From NCBI GenBank assembly GCA_034007705.1, contig JAVEQK010000017.1:3665-67664 (forward strand): 64,000 nt of DNA, written 5' to 3'. Positions 1 to 7,582 of this stretch are shown here, in pieces. The first letter of the stretch is position 1. Every line of letters begins with the position of its first letter. The notes under the pieces were generated by a model, which was given only the letters and a program-made list of their open reading frames with translations, was not told the DNA's origin and searched no databases. The stretch is from UBA10518 sp022837185. Its GTDB lineage: Bacteria; Desulfobacterota; Desulfobulbia; Desulfobulbales; Desulfobulbaceae. The translations under genes were made by a program, and so were the position numbers.

Positions 1-2
1 AT

Positions 3-1403
3 CTGGATGCGGTCCGGGATAAAATCGATGAAAAACTCATTGTGCCGGGCCTGAAAAACGGTCTTCTCGCCCCGTTGACAACAAGGGGCAAGGTAACCGG
101 GGTAATGATACTGTATGCCCGGCAGAGCGACGGATTCCAGAAAAGCTTTGAGATTGTCGAGGGAATCGCCCATATCGTTTCGTTCGCCATTGACGAAAAC
201 AACCTGCTGGCTTCAATCGTCAAGAGAAACCAGGAGTTGATCGCCATCAAACAGATCGGCAGGGCGCTGGCCTCTTCCACCTTTGACATGAGCCAGGTGC
301 TGAAATACACCATGGACATGATCCGTACCCTCATGAAGGTGGAAGCGGGTTTTCTCGCCCTGGTCAAGGAGGCGGAGCTGGAATTTGCCGTCTCGTTTCA
401 GATCGACCTGTTGAGCCTGCAGAAGATTCGCCTGGCCCTGGGGCAGGGAATTTCCGGCGCGGTTGCTTCCCGGGGGGAACCGATCCTTGCCAATGACGCG
501 GCCGCTTCAATTCATTTTGATTCCAAGATTGATGAAATAACGGGATTCAGGACCCGGTCGGCCCTGTGTGTGCCGATGATCTCCCAGGGTAAGGTTGTCG
601 GCGTTATCGAGGTGTTGAATAAACTTGACGGCGAGTTCACCGAGGATGACAGGGATGTGCTGCAGTCCATTGCCACCTCGGTGAGCATTGCCCTGGAAAA
701 TGCCCGTCTGTACAAGGAAACGGTTTCCATGGCCGAACAGGAGCGCGGAATCAGGGCGATGTTCCAGAAGTTCGTGCCCAAGGAAGTGGTCGACAAGATC
801 ATCCGGGACTCGACAACGGGAAAATCGCTGATCGATGAATTCAAGACCCTCACCCTGCTGAATATCGATATTCGGGGCTTCTCGGGCATTGCCAGAAAGA
901 TCGGCCCCCAGAAGAGCGTCGCCCTGTTGAATTATTTTTTCTCCGTCATGGGGGGCATTGTTTTCAAGCATCACGGCATTGTCGACAAGTATCTCGGCGA
1001 CGGTTTCCTGGCGTTGTTCGGCGCGCCTGTCGCAACCTCGATGGACGCCGACAACGCACTTGCCGCCGCGGTGGAAATGAAGGAGGCGGTCCGGGCCATC
1101 AACAGCGAATATGTCGAGGAACTGCTGCACGAACCGGTTCAGATCGGCATCAGTGTGTATACCGGGGAGGCCGTGGTCGGCAACATCGGCTTTGAAATGA
1201 AAATGGATTACACGGTGATCGGCGACACGGTCAATAATGTCTTCAGGCTGCAGGAAATCACCAAGCCGGTGCCAAACTCCATTGTCATAGCCGAAACAAC
1301 TTCCCGGGCGGCGCAGTCGGCCCTTGAACTGCGTGAATTGACCGCGACGATAGCGGGGTTGAAGACGTATGAACTGCTTGGCCTGAAAAAGACGTCAGTT
1401 TAG
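3..1403 (+). CDS. GAF domain / class III adenylate-guanylate cyclase, 5' truncated by window edge
   Basis: The frame is open from the first bases, so the real start lies upstream; the GTG at 42 is internal. Counting from that GTG, the protein keeps the end of one GAF-like domain (first ~60 residues), a complete GAF domain (~75-230) and a C-terminal class III nucleotide cyclase domain (~265-445). The cyclase has the metal-binding Asp in NIDIRGFS, the KYLGDGFLALFG segment, the YTVIGDTVN segment and the following Asn/Arg pair (VNNVFR), so it looks catalytically complete. By family it makes cAMP (or cGMP) in the cytoplasm under control of a ligand sensed by the GAF domains. The ligand is unknown, and adenylate rather than guanylate specificity is inferred only. 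Confidence 0.9.
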   Translation: MDAVRDKIDEKLIVPGLKNGLLAPLTTRGKVTGVMILYARQSDGFQKSFEIVEGIAHIVSFAIDENNLLASIVKRNQELIAIKQIGRALASSTFDMSQVLKYTMDMIRTLMKVEAGFLALVKEAELEFAVSFQIDLLSLQKIRLALGQGISGAVASRGEPILANDAAASIHFDSKIDEITGFRTRSALCVPMISQGKVVGVIEVLNKLDGEFTEDDRDVLQSIATSVSIALENARLYKETVSMAEQERGIRAMFQKFVPKEVVDKIIRDSTTGKSLIDEFKTLTLLNIDIRGFSGIARKIGPQKSVALLNYFFSVMGGIVFKHHGIVDKYLGDGFLALFGAPVATSMDADNALAAAVEMKEAVRAINSEYVEELLHEPVQIGISVYTGEAVVGNIGFEMKMDYTVIGDTVNNVFRLQEITKPVPNSIVIAETTSRAAQSALELRELTATIAGLKTYELLGLKKTSV

Positions 1404-1443
1404 GCGTTTCGGCCGGGCCTCAAGGCCTCTTCCGCCCCCCTGC

Positions 1444-1656
1444 TCACGGGGTATTTTGGCCGGACTCCCTGGCCCTGTACGCCTTGATCCACCCCAGCCG
1501 GATGTAATACTGCTGGCCGCAGTCGGCCCATTTCCCGCACGTCTCGTCGCCGCGCACCGGGGTTTTCGGCGCCGATGCCTTGCCCGGCTCCTTGCAGAAT
1601 CCGCCTTCGGGATTTTCCAGTCTGAAATATTTGCAGCTCATGCAGGTCATTTTCAT
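1444..1656 (-). CDS. small cysteine-rich protein, 70 aa, unknown function
   Basis: The ATG at 1656 follows a clear GAGGAG ribosome-binding site about 8 bases upstream, which is the main reason to accept so short a gene. The protein has five cysteines (C5, C8, C21, C40, C46): an N-terminal CxxC, then a GFCKEPG turn and an ETCGKW turn. This pattern suits a small metal-binding or Fe-S-type fold. There is no signal peptide or membrane segment. It is convergent with the upstream cyclase, 40 bp away, and divergent from nrdJ across a 360-bp spacer. I do not recognise a named family, so function is unassigned. Confidence 0.65.
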   Translation of the reverse strand: MKMTCMSCKYFRLENPEGGFCKEPGKASAPKTPVRGDETCGKWADCGQQYYIRLGWIKAYRARESGQNTP

Positions 1657-2016
1657 GATCGTCTCCTCATCTGGTGCCGCCCGGGAAGAGTACCGGGCCG
1701 CGAACTGATCACCACCGCGGATTTCCCCGCCGGGCGGTGTTGCATTATTGCTTTCGGTCTATTGTAATCATGATGTCTCCTCCCGCCCATTTTTTTTCTG
1801 GCCGGCGATGAAGAGCGGCAAGCGAACTCCTTGAATTTCTGTGTGAAGCGGGAGGCTGCAACTGTACAACATGTTGTTCTTTTGTCTTGATGTGGCGCTA
1901 CATATTGTGATATAAGAAATCTGTCCGGCACCAATCGGGAAGGAGAATTACTGTTCCGTCGCACTGAAGAACGATGGAGATCACGCAATGCAATCACACT
2001 GGGAGGGGAGGGGAAA
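1657..2016. other. 360-bp divergent spacer upstream of nrdJ
   Basis: No convincing gene is present. The left part holds the upstream region of the small Cys-rich gene. The right part holds the paired NrdR boxes and putative nrdJ promoter (1864-1916) and a purine-rich Shine-Dalgarno run (GGGAGGGGAGGGG) just before the nrdJ ATG. The open frames crossing it have no recognisable protein features. Confidence 0.6.
1864..1916 (+). promoter_or_regulatory. pair of NrdR boxes overlapping a putative nrdJ promoter
   Basis: Two 16-bp sites fit the NrdR consensus acaCwAtATaTwGtgt: gtaCaAcATgTtGttc at 1864-1879 and gcgCtAcATaTtGtga at 1895-1910. They start exactly 31 bp apart, close to the three-helical-turn spacing typical of NrdR box pairs. 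A candidate promoter (TTGATG at 1887, extended -10 TGaTATAAG ending at 1916, 18-bp spacer) puts the second box between -35 and -10. NrdR is an ATP/dATP-sensing repressor of ribonucleotide reductase genes. The site's position about 100 bp before nrdJ makes repression of nrdJ the natural reading. No nrdR gene lies in the window. Confidence 0.75.
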
Positions 2017-4188
2017 ATGACGAAGAAGATGAGCAGGCCGAAATTGACAAAGGCCGCGGAAACGGTCCTGGAGCGGCGGTACTATCTCAAGGACTCCGCC
2101 GGACGTCCCTTGGAGAACTGGGAGTCCCTGTGCCGCCGGGTAGCCGACGCCGTGGCCGACGTGGACCGGGAAAGCGAAGAATATGAAACGCTGCGGGACA
2201 CTTTTTTCAATATGATCTATCATCTCGATTTCCTGCCCAACTCCCCCTGTCTCATGAACGCCGGCACCGACCTCGGCCAGCTCTCCGCCTGCTTCGTGCT
2301 GCCCATTGAGGATTCCATGGACGGGATATTCACATCCATCCACAACGGGGCTCTGGTGCACAAGACCGGAGGGGGAACCGGATATTCTTTTTCCCGGCTG
2401 CGGCCGAAAAATTCCGCCGTTCAGTCGACCCAGGGCGTGGCCTCCGGCCCGCTCAGTTTTGCCGCGGTCTTCGACGCGGCGACCGAGACCATCAAGCAGG
2501 GTGGCAAACGGCGGGGCGCCAACATGGGCGTGCTGCGGGTTGATCATCCCGATATTCTCGATTTCATTTCGGCCAAGGAGGATCAGACCCGTTTCACCAA
2601 TTTCAACTTCAGCGTGGCCATCACCGACCGGTTCATGGAAGCGGTGCAAACCGGCCAGGACTACGATCTGGTTGATCCTTCCACCGGCAGGGTGGTTCAG
2701 AGCCTGGACGCGGAACTGGTTTTCAAAAAGATTGTCGATCGCGCCTGGCACAACGGGGAGCCGGGGGTCCTCTTCATCGACGCCGCCAACCGCGATAACG
2801 CGACTCCCCAGCTTGGTGAATTCGAAGCGACCAATCCCTGCGGAGAGCAATGGCTGCTTCCCTACGAGAGCTGCAACCTCGGCTCCATCAACCTTGATCA
2901 TTACGTCGTCGACGGGGACATCGACTGGTCCAGGCTGGCCCGCACGGTTCACCTTGCGGTCCGTTTCCTCGATAACGTCATAGACTGCAATCGGTTCCCC
3001 ATTCCGGAAATCGCCCGAATGACCCAGAAGACCAGGAAGATCGGTCTCGGCATCATGGGCCTGCACGACATGCTGATCCGTCTCGAGCATCCCTACGGCA
3101 GTGAGGAGGGCAGGGAAAGCGCCGCCAAGGTGATGCGGTTTATCAGGGATGAGGCGGAAAAGGCGTCCATAGCCGTGGCCAAGGTCAAAGGTCCTTTTCC
3201 GGCCTACGATCCGGAGTACAATCACTACCCCCCCCGCCGAAACGCCGCCCTGACTTCGATCCAGCCGACCGGCACGGTTTCCATGATCGCCGATTGCGCC
3301 TCGGGCTGCGAGCCCTATTATTCAATCGTCATGGTGAAAAACGTGATGGACGGGGACAGGCTGCTGATGATCAACAAGCATTTCGAGCGGGTTGCCCGGC
3401 GCGAAGGGTTTTATTCAGAGGAGTTGATGAAAAAGGTGGCCGACAGCGGCACCGTCATCGGTCATCGGGAAATTCCCCTGCACTGGCAGGAGATATTCTG
3501 CACGGCCCAGGACATTACGCCCGAGAACCATATCAGGATGCAGGGGACCCTGCAAAAGAGCGGGGTGGACAGCTCCATCAGCAAAACCATCAACCTGCCG
3601 GCCACCGCCACCAGAGAGGATGTACGCTTCAGTTATGAGCTGGGATTCAAGCTCGGCTGCAAGGGACTGACCGTGTATCGGGACGGCTCCAGGGATTCGC
3701 AGGTATTGAACGTCGCCGGCGACGCCGAGGGCAAGTCGGCGGTCGTCAGCAGCCAGGGAATGGTCCAGAAGAAGAAACTCCCCGACGTCCTGAGCGCCAA
3801 ACGGTACCGCCTCAAGGACGCCAACCAGAACACGATCTACCTCATCGTCTGTTTTGATGATGATGAGAATCCCATGGAGGTGTTCGCCAAATTCCCCTTT
3901 GACAACAGGGTGGACTTGAAGGACAAGTCGACCATGTGGACCACGACCTGCCGCCTGGTATCCCTGGCGCTCCGCTATCAGATCCCCATGGACGAGGTTA
4001 TCAAGCAGCTCGACCGTTCCAGCGGACATATGCTTGACCTGCCGGCCCAGCTCGGCAAGCTGCTCAAATCGTTCATGGCCGGCACCCACCGCGGGTTTTC
4101 CTCCACCTGTCCGGAGTGTTCCGGCAAGCTGGTGTTTGAAGAAGGCTGCGAGGTGTGTTACGATTGCGGCTACAGCAAGTGTTCGTAA
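2017..4188 (+). CDS. nrdJ: adenosylcobalamin-dependent (class II) ribonucleotide reductase
   Basis: Reduces ribonucleotides to deoxyribonucleotides using a thiyl radical made from adenosylcobalamin; needs no oxygen and no second subunit. The 723-aa protein has the radical-site signature N273-P-C275-G-E277 and a likely reductive cysteine pair at C92 (SACFVLP) and C286 (ESCNLGSINL). An ATP-cone is not evident at the N-terminus. The C-terminus carries a TSCPD-type domain (~588-690) followed by a cysteine-rich tail (~698-723, CPEC...CEVCYDCGYSKC), expected to re-reduce the active site or bind zinc. ATG 2017 follows a strong purine-rich ribosome-binding site. The upstream NrdR pair implies repression by NrdR. 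A separate protein at 40415-40990 resembles its C-terminal domain, and cobO at 41163 would supply its cofactor. Confidence 0.97.
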   Translation: MTKKMSRPKLTKAAETVLERRYYLKDSAGRPLENWESLCRRVADAVADVDRESEEYETLRDTFFNMIYHLDFLPNSPCLMNAGTDLGQLSACFVLPIEDSMDGIFTSIHNGALVHKTGGGTGYSFSRLRPKNSAVQSTQGVASGPLSFAAVFDAATETIKQGGKRRGANMGVLRVDHPDILDFISAKEDQTRFTNFNFSVAITDRFMEAVQTGQDYDLVDPSTGRVVQSLDAELVFKKIVDRAWHNGEPGVLFIDAANRDNATPQLGEFEATNPCGEQWLLPYESCNLGSINLDHYVVDGDIDWSRLARTVHLAVRFLDNVIDCNRFPIPEIARMTQKTRKIGLGIMGLHDMLIRLEHPYGSEEGRESAAKVMRFIRDEAEKASIAVAKVKGPFPAYDPEYNHYPPRRNAALTSIQPTGTVSMIADCASGCEPYYSIVMVKNVMDGDRLLMINKHFERVARREGFYSEELMKKVADSGTVIGHREIPLHWQEIFCTAQDITPENHIRMQGTLQKSGVDSSISKTINLPATATREDVRFSYELGFKLGCKGLTVYRDGSRDSQVLNVAGDAEGKSAVVSSQGMVQKKKLPDVLSAKRYRLKDANQNTIYLIVCFDDDENPMEVFAKFPFDNRVDLKDKSTMWTTTCRLVSLALRYQIPMDEVIKQLDRSSGHMLDLPAQLGKLLKSFMAGTHRGFSSTCPECSGKLVFEEGCEVCYDCGYSKCS

Positions 4189-4227
4189 GGGACAGGTGAA
4201 AAAAGATCTGCAACCGCGGGAGAGAGG

Positions 4228-4752
4228 ATGGGAAAAATAGGACGCAACGAGCTCTGCCCCTGCGGCAGCGGCAGAAAGTATAAGCATTGCTGTCTCCGGC
4301 AGCAACCCGCCGGCGGCCCAGTGTCGCCGATGCGGCGGTTGAAGTTGTCCCTGGCTGCCGAGATCGACCGCATCCGTCAGGCTGCCCGGGAGGGCCGGGA
4401 AACGGTCCTGGAACTGGGAGTGTTCGTCTTATGGGCAAACCGGGCCGGGGATGCGTGGCTGCTGGAGGTCGCCGAATCCGACGCCGTCCAGGTGGCCGCG
4501 GCCGGGGAGCCGGCGGAGGTCGAGATCGACGAGAACCCGGAAACGATTGCCATCAATTGGAGCCATACCTTCGGAATCCGCGACCGCAGATTCTATCTGA
4601 CGTCCTATGCGGATAAACGCGAAACCTGCCTTGAAGATGCTCCGGTCAAGCGGGTTCACGCCGCCGTGAGAAGAATCAGGAAGAAGTATTCGGCCGAGCA
4701 GCTGAGCCGGGTCCATCTCGACACCCCGCCGCCGGGTCAGGCCACGGGCTGA
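4228..4752 (+). CDS. SEC-C motif protein with uncharacterised C-terminal region
   Basis: The first ~20 residues form a canonical SEC-C zinc-binding motif (RNELCPCGSGRKYKHCC) of the kind found at the end of SecA and in many small accessory proteins, where it binds zinc and often contacts ribosomes or SecB. The remaining ~150 residues are acidic/basic mixed, with no membrane segment and no family I recognise. The gene starts 39 bp after nrdJ with a GAGAGAGG ribosome-binding site, so it may be co-transcribed with nrdJ. The VanZ-like gene follows after 11 bp. A role in nucleotide reduction is not shown; the N-terminal motif is certain, the function unknown. Confidence 0.85.
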   Translation: MGKIGRNELCPCGSGRKYKHCCLRQQPAGGPVSPMRRLKLSLAAEIDRIRQAAREGRETVLELGVFVLWANRAGDAWLLEVAESDAVQVAAAGEPAEVEIDENPETIAINWSHTFGIRDRRFYLTSYADKRETCLEDAPVKRVHAAVRRIRKKYSAEQLSRVHLDTPPPGQATG

Positions 4753-4763
4753 CGGCCGCGGCC

Positions 4764-5174
4764 ATGAAAACCGGGCACCGTTTGCTCCGTTTTGTCCCCG
4801 TGATCCTGGTCATGGGGACAATTTTTTTGCTGTCCCACCAGACCGGATCGGATATCCAGCTTCCCCGGGTTCCCGGGATCGATAAGCTCCTCCATGCCCT
4901 TGCCTACGGGGTCCTTGCCGGCACAGCGGTCTACGCTTTTCCCCCTGGAACCCGCCGGCGCCGGACCCTGGGGGTTGGACTCGCGGTCATGGTTTTCTGT
5001 CTTCTGCACGGCCTGGCCGACGAATTCCACCAGTCCTTCATTCCGGGCCGCACCGCCGGTTGGGCGGACCTGGCCGCCGACGCGGCCGGATCGATGCTGG
5101 CGGTTTACGGCTGGTTCAGGTTCTCCGCGCCCGGCACCATGGTGCCGGTCAAGGAGCCGGGGATCAGGAGTTGA
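4764..5174 (+). CDS. VanZ-family membrane protein
   Basis: 136-aa integral membrane protein with about four hydrophobic segments. It carries the VanZ-family core: a DKLLHALAYGVLA segment and the conserved DEFHQSFIPGRTAGWADLAADAAG block. The family is named for a teicoplanin-resistance accessory protein, but most members in Gram-negative bacteria have no known role, and antibiotic resistance should not be inferred. It follows the SEC-C gene by 11 bp, probably in the nrdJ transcript, and its 3' end overlaps the convergent hemB by 11 bp. Confidence 0.88.
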   Translation: MKTGHRLLRFVPVILVMGTIFLLSHQTGSDIQLPRVPGIDKLLHALAYGVLAGTAVYAFPPGTRRRRTLGVGLAVMVFCLLHGLADEFHQSFIPGRTAGWADLAADAAGSMLAVYGWFRFSAPGTMVPVKEPGIRS

Positions 5175-6141
5175 GCAGCAGCCTCCCCATGTCCTTGGCG
5201 AAATAGGTGAGAATGATGTCGGCCCCGGCCCGCCGGATGGACAGCAGGGTCTCGGCCATGACCCGGTCTCCGTCGATCCATCCCTTTTCCGCCGCCGCCT
5301 TGATCATCGCATACTCACCGCTGACGTGGTAGGCGGCGATGGGCAGGTCGAACTCATCGTGCAGACGGCTGATGATGTCCAGGTAGGCCACCGCCGGTTT
5401 GACCATGAGGATATCCGCCCCTTCCTCAACGTCCAGGGTTGCTTCCCGCAGGGCCTCGCGGCTGTTGGCCGGATCCATCTGGTAGCTGCGGCGGTCGCCG
5501 AACTGGGGCGCGCAGTCCGCCGCATCCCTGAACGGTCCGTAAAAGGCCGAGGCGTATTTGACCGCGTACGACATGATGGGGATCATGTGGTAGTCGTTTT
5601 CATCCAGGGCGCTGCGGATTTCGGCAACCCGGCCGTCCATCATGTCCGAGGGGGCCACCATGTCGGCGCCGGCCTGGGCATGCGACAGGGCTGTCCGGGC
5701 AAGGAGTTCCAGGGTGGTGTCGTTGTCGACGTTGTTGCCGATCAGGCATCCGCAATGGCCGTGGTCGGTATATTCGCACAGGCAGACATCCGTCACCACA
5801 TTCAATTGCGGCGCCTTGTTCTTTAATTCCCGTATCGCCCGCTGCACGATCCCGTCCTTGGCATGGGCGCCGGAGCCCATGGGGTCCTTTTTTTCGGGGA
5901 GTCCGAAGAGAATGACTGACCCAATGCCCGCCGCCAGACACTCCTTGGCCTCTTTGCCGAGCTGATCGACGGAAATCCGGTTGATGCCGGGCATGGAAGG
6001 TATCGGTTCGCGCTTTCCCTTGCCGGGCATGACAAAAAGGGGATAGATCATCTGTTCGGGAACAAGACGGGTTTCCCTGATCAGCGCCCGCAGGGTTTCG
6101 TTCTGCCGCATCCGGCGGGGACGGTATTCCGGAAAGACCAT
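5164..6141 (-). CDS. hemB: porphobilinogen synthase (delta-aminolevulinic acid dehydratase)
   Basis: Condenses two 5-aminolevulinate molecules into porphobilinogen, the second step shared by heme, siroheme and cobalamin synthesis. The 325-aa protein contains the zinc-site cysteine cluster DVCLCEYTDHGHCG, the MVAPSDMMDGRV segment, the substrate Schiff-base lysine region (MSYAVKYASAFYGPFRDA) and the second lysine region (ILMVKPAVAYLD). I start it at ATG 6141, which has an AAGGAG ribosome-binding site seven bases upstream; an ATG at 6165 lies inside the end of ntrX. Heme demand is evident from the two multiheme cytochromes nearby. It follows ntrX with almost no gap and may share its transcript. 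Confidence 0.97.
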   Translation of the reverse strand: MVFPEYRPRRMRQNETLRALIRETRLVPEQMIYPLFVMPGKGKREPIPSMPGINRISVDQLGKEAKECLAAGIGSVILFGLPEKKDPMGSGAHAKDGIVQRAIRELKNKAPQLNVVTDVCLCEYTDHGHCGCLIGNNVDNDTTLELLARTALSHAQAGADMVAPSDMMDGRVAEIRSALDENDYHMIPIMSYAVKYASAFYGPFRDAADCAPQFGDRRSYQMDPANSREALREATLDVEEGADILMVKPAVAYLDIISRLHDEFDLPIAAYHVSGEYAMIKAAAEKGWIDGDRVMAETLLSIRRAGADIILTYFAKDMGRLLLNS

Positions 6142-6145
6142 GATT

Positions 6146-7513
6146 TTACTCCTTGTAGAGTTCAATGTTCAGTGCTTTGACCTTCTTATGTAAATGGCTC
6201 CGCTCCATGCCTATCCGTTCGGCGGTCTGGGAAATATTGCCGTGGTACTGGAGCAGCTTGCTCCGCAGGTAATCGTACTCAAACTGTCTTTTGGCTTCCC
6301 TGTACTCCAGGTGGACGTACCGGCCTCCCTCGGGGGCCGGGAACGACATGTTCCCGTTGGCCCCGAGAAACAGGGTAATGTCTTCCCTGGTGATGGTGTC
6401 GTTGGGAATCATGATGATGAGCCGTTCCACGAGGTTGCGCAGTTCACGAACATTGCCCGGCCAGGAGTGCTGCATCAGGGTATGGATGGCATCGGGGGAA
6501 ATTTTTTTGCTGCCCAACCCTTTTCGGCTGAACTGCTGGAGGAAATCCTGGACAAGGAGAGGGATATCCTCAATGCGGTCCTTCAGGTCCGGCACCAGGA
6601 TGGGGACGACATTCAGCCTGTAGAAGAGGTCCGCCCGGAACAGGTCCTTTTCGATGGCCTCCTCCAGATTCTTGTTGGTCGCGGCGAGGATGCGGACATC
6701 GACCTGGATGGTCCTGCTGCCGCCGACCCGCTCGAATTTCTGTTCCTGAAGAATGCGCAGGACCTTGGCCTGACTTTTGAGGCTCATATCGCCGATTTCA
6801 TCGAGAAAAATCGTCCCGCCGTCGGCCAGATCGAATTTCCCCTGCCGCCGCTCGGTGGCCCCGGTGAAGGCCCCTTTTTCATGGCCGAAGAGTTCGGATT
6901 CTATCAATTCCTCCGGCAGGGCGGCACAGTTGACTTCAACCATGGGCCGGTCTTTCCGCGCCGACTTGTAGTGGATGGTCTGGGCGACAAGCTCCTTGCC
7001 TGTTCCGTGTCCGCCCCTGATCAGCACCGAGGCGTCGGTGGGCGCAACCCGTTCTATCTGTTCCCGCAGCAGCCGGATAGCCGGGGAATTGCCGGTCAGG
7101 TCCGGATGGGGAGGAGTCCTGTCCCGCAGTATCCGGTTTTCTTTCTCAAGCCGGGCAACATGGAGGCCCTTGTTGATGGACAATATGGTCTTGTCGTAGG
7201 AAAGGGGCTTTTCGATGAAATCAAAGGCGCCCATCCTGGTCGCCTGCACGGCGGTTTCTATGGTGCCGTGGCCGGAAATCATGATGATCGGCATGTCGAA
7301 CCGGTTTTTGATGGCCTTGAGGGCTTCCAGGCCGTCCATGCCCGGCATCCAGATGTCAAGGAGGATCAGGTCCACATCCTTCTGGTCCAGCAGTTCCAGG
7401 CCCTCCTCGGCCGAGGACGCCGTCAGGGTGGCAAACCCTTCATCGCCAAGTATGCCCGACAGGGATTCCCGGATGGACTCCTCGTCATCAATGATCAGCA
7501 GCGTATTGGCCAT
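6146..7513 (-). CDS. ntrX: sigma-54-dependent response regulator, NtrX type
   Basis: 455-aa NtrC-family activator: receiver domain (~1-120, phospho-acceptor Asp in LILLDIWMPGMDG, conserved Lys in FIEKPL), AAA+ domain (~140-370) with Walker A GGHGTGKE, the sigma-54-contacting GAFTGA loop and Walker B GGTIFLDEIGD, and a Fis-type helix-turn-helix at the C-terminus (NISQTAERIGMERSHLHKKV). By family it activates sigma-54 promoters after phosphorylation. The gene follows the NtrY-like kinase by 69 bp on the same strand, which identifies its partner. The NtrX assignment rests on that pairing and on the DUF4390-ntrY-ntrX order; the regulon (nitrogen, redox or envelope) cannot be read from this sequence. 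Confidence 0.92.
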   Translation of the reverse strand: MANTLLIIDDEESIRESLSGILGDEGFATLTASSAEEGLELLDQKDVDLILLDIWMPGMDGLEALKAIKNRFDMPIIMISGHGTIETAVQATRMGAFDFIEKPLSYDKTILSINKGLHVARLEKENRILRDRTPPHPDLTGNSPAIRLLREQIERVAPTDASVLIRGGHGTGKELVAQTIHYKSARKDRPMVEVNCAALPEELIESELFGHEKGAFTGATERRQGKFDLADGGTIFLDEIGDMSLKSQAKVLRILQEQKFERVGGSRTIQVDVRILAATNKNLEEAIEKDLFRADLFYRLNVVPILVPDLKDRIEDIPLLVQDFLQQFSRKGLGSKKISPDAIHTLMQHSWPGNVRELRNLVERLIIMIPNDTITREDITLFLGANGNMSFPAPEGGRYVHLEYREAKRQFEYDYLRSKLLQYHGNISQTAERIGMERSHLHKKVKALNIELYKE

Positions 7514-7582
7514 TTGCGTCCATCAGGGGGAAGGGGGAGCGCGCTTTCTCCCGTGCAGCATGTTTCATAAATTTTCATCATA

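Noticed and set aside
1981..3225. 414-aa minus-strand open frame opposite nrdJ
   Set aside because: nrdJ carries all catalytic residues in this stretch; the antisense frame has none of a real protein's marks.
4764..5174. Glycopeptide-resistance gene (VanZ name)
   Set aside because: VanZ-family proteins are widespread outside resistance clusters; there are no vanA/H/X genes here.
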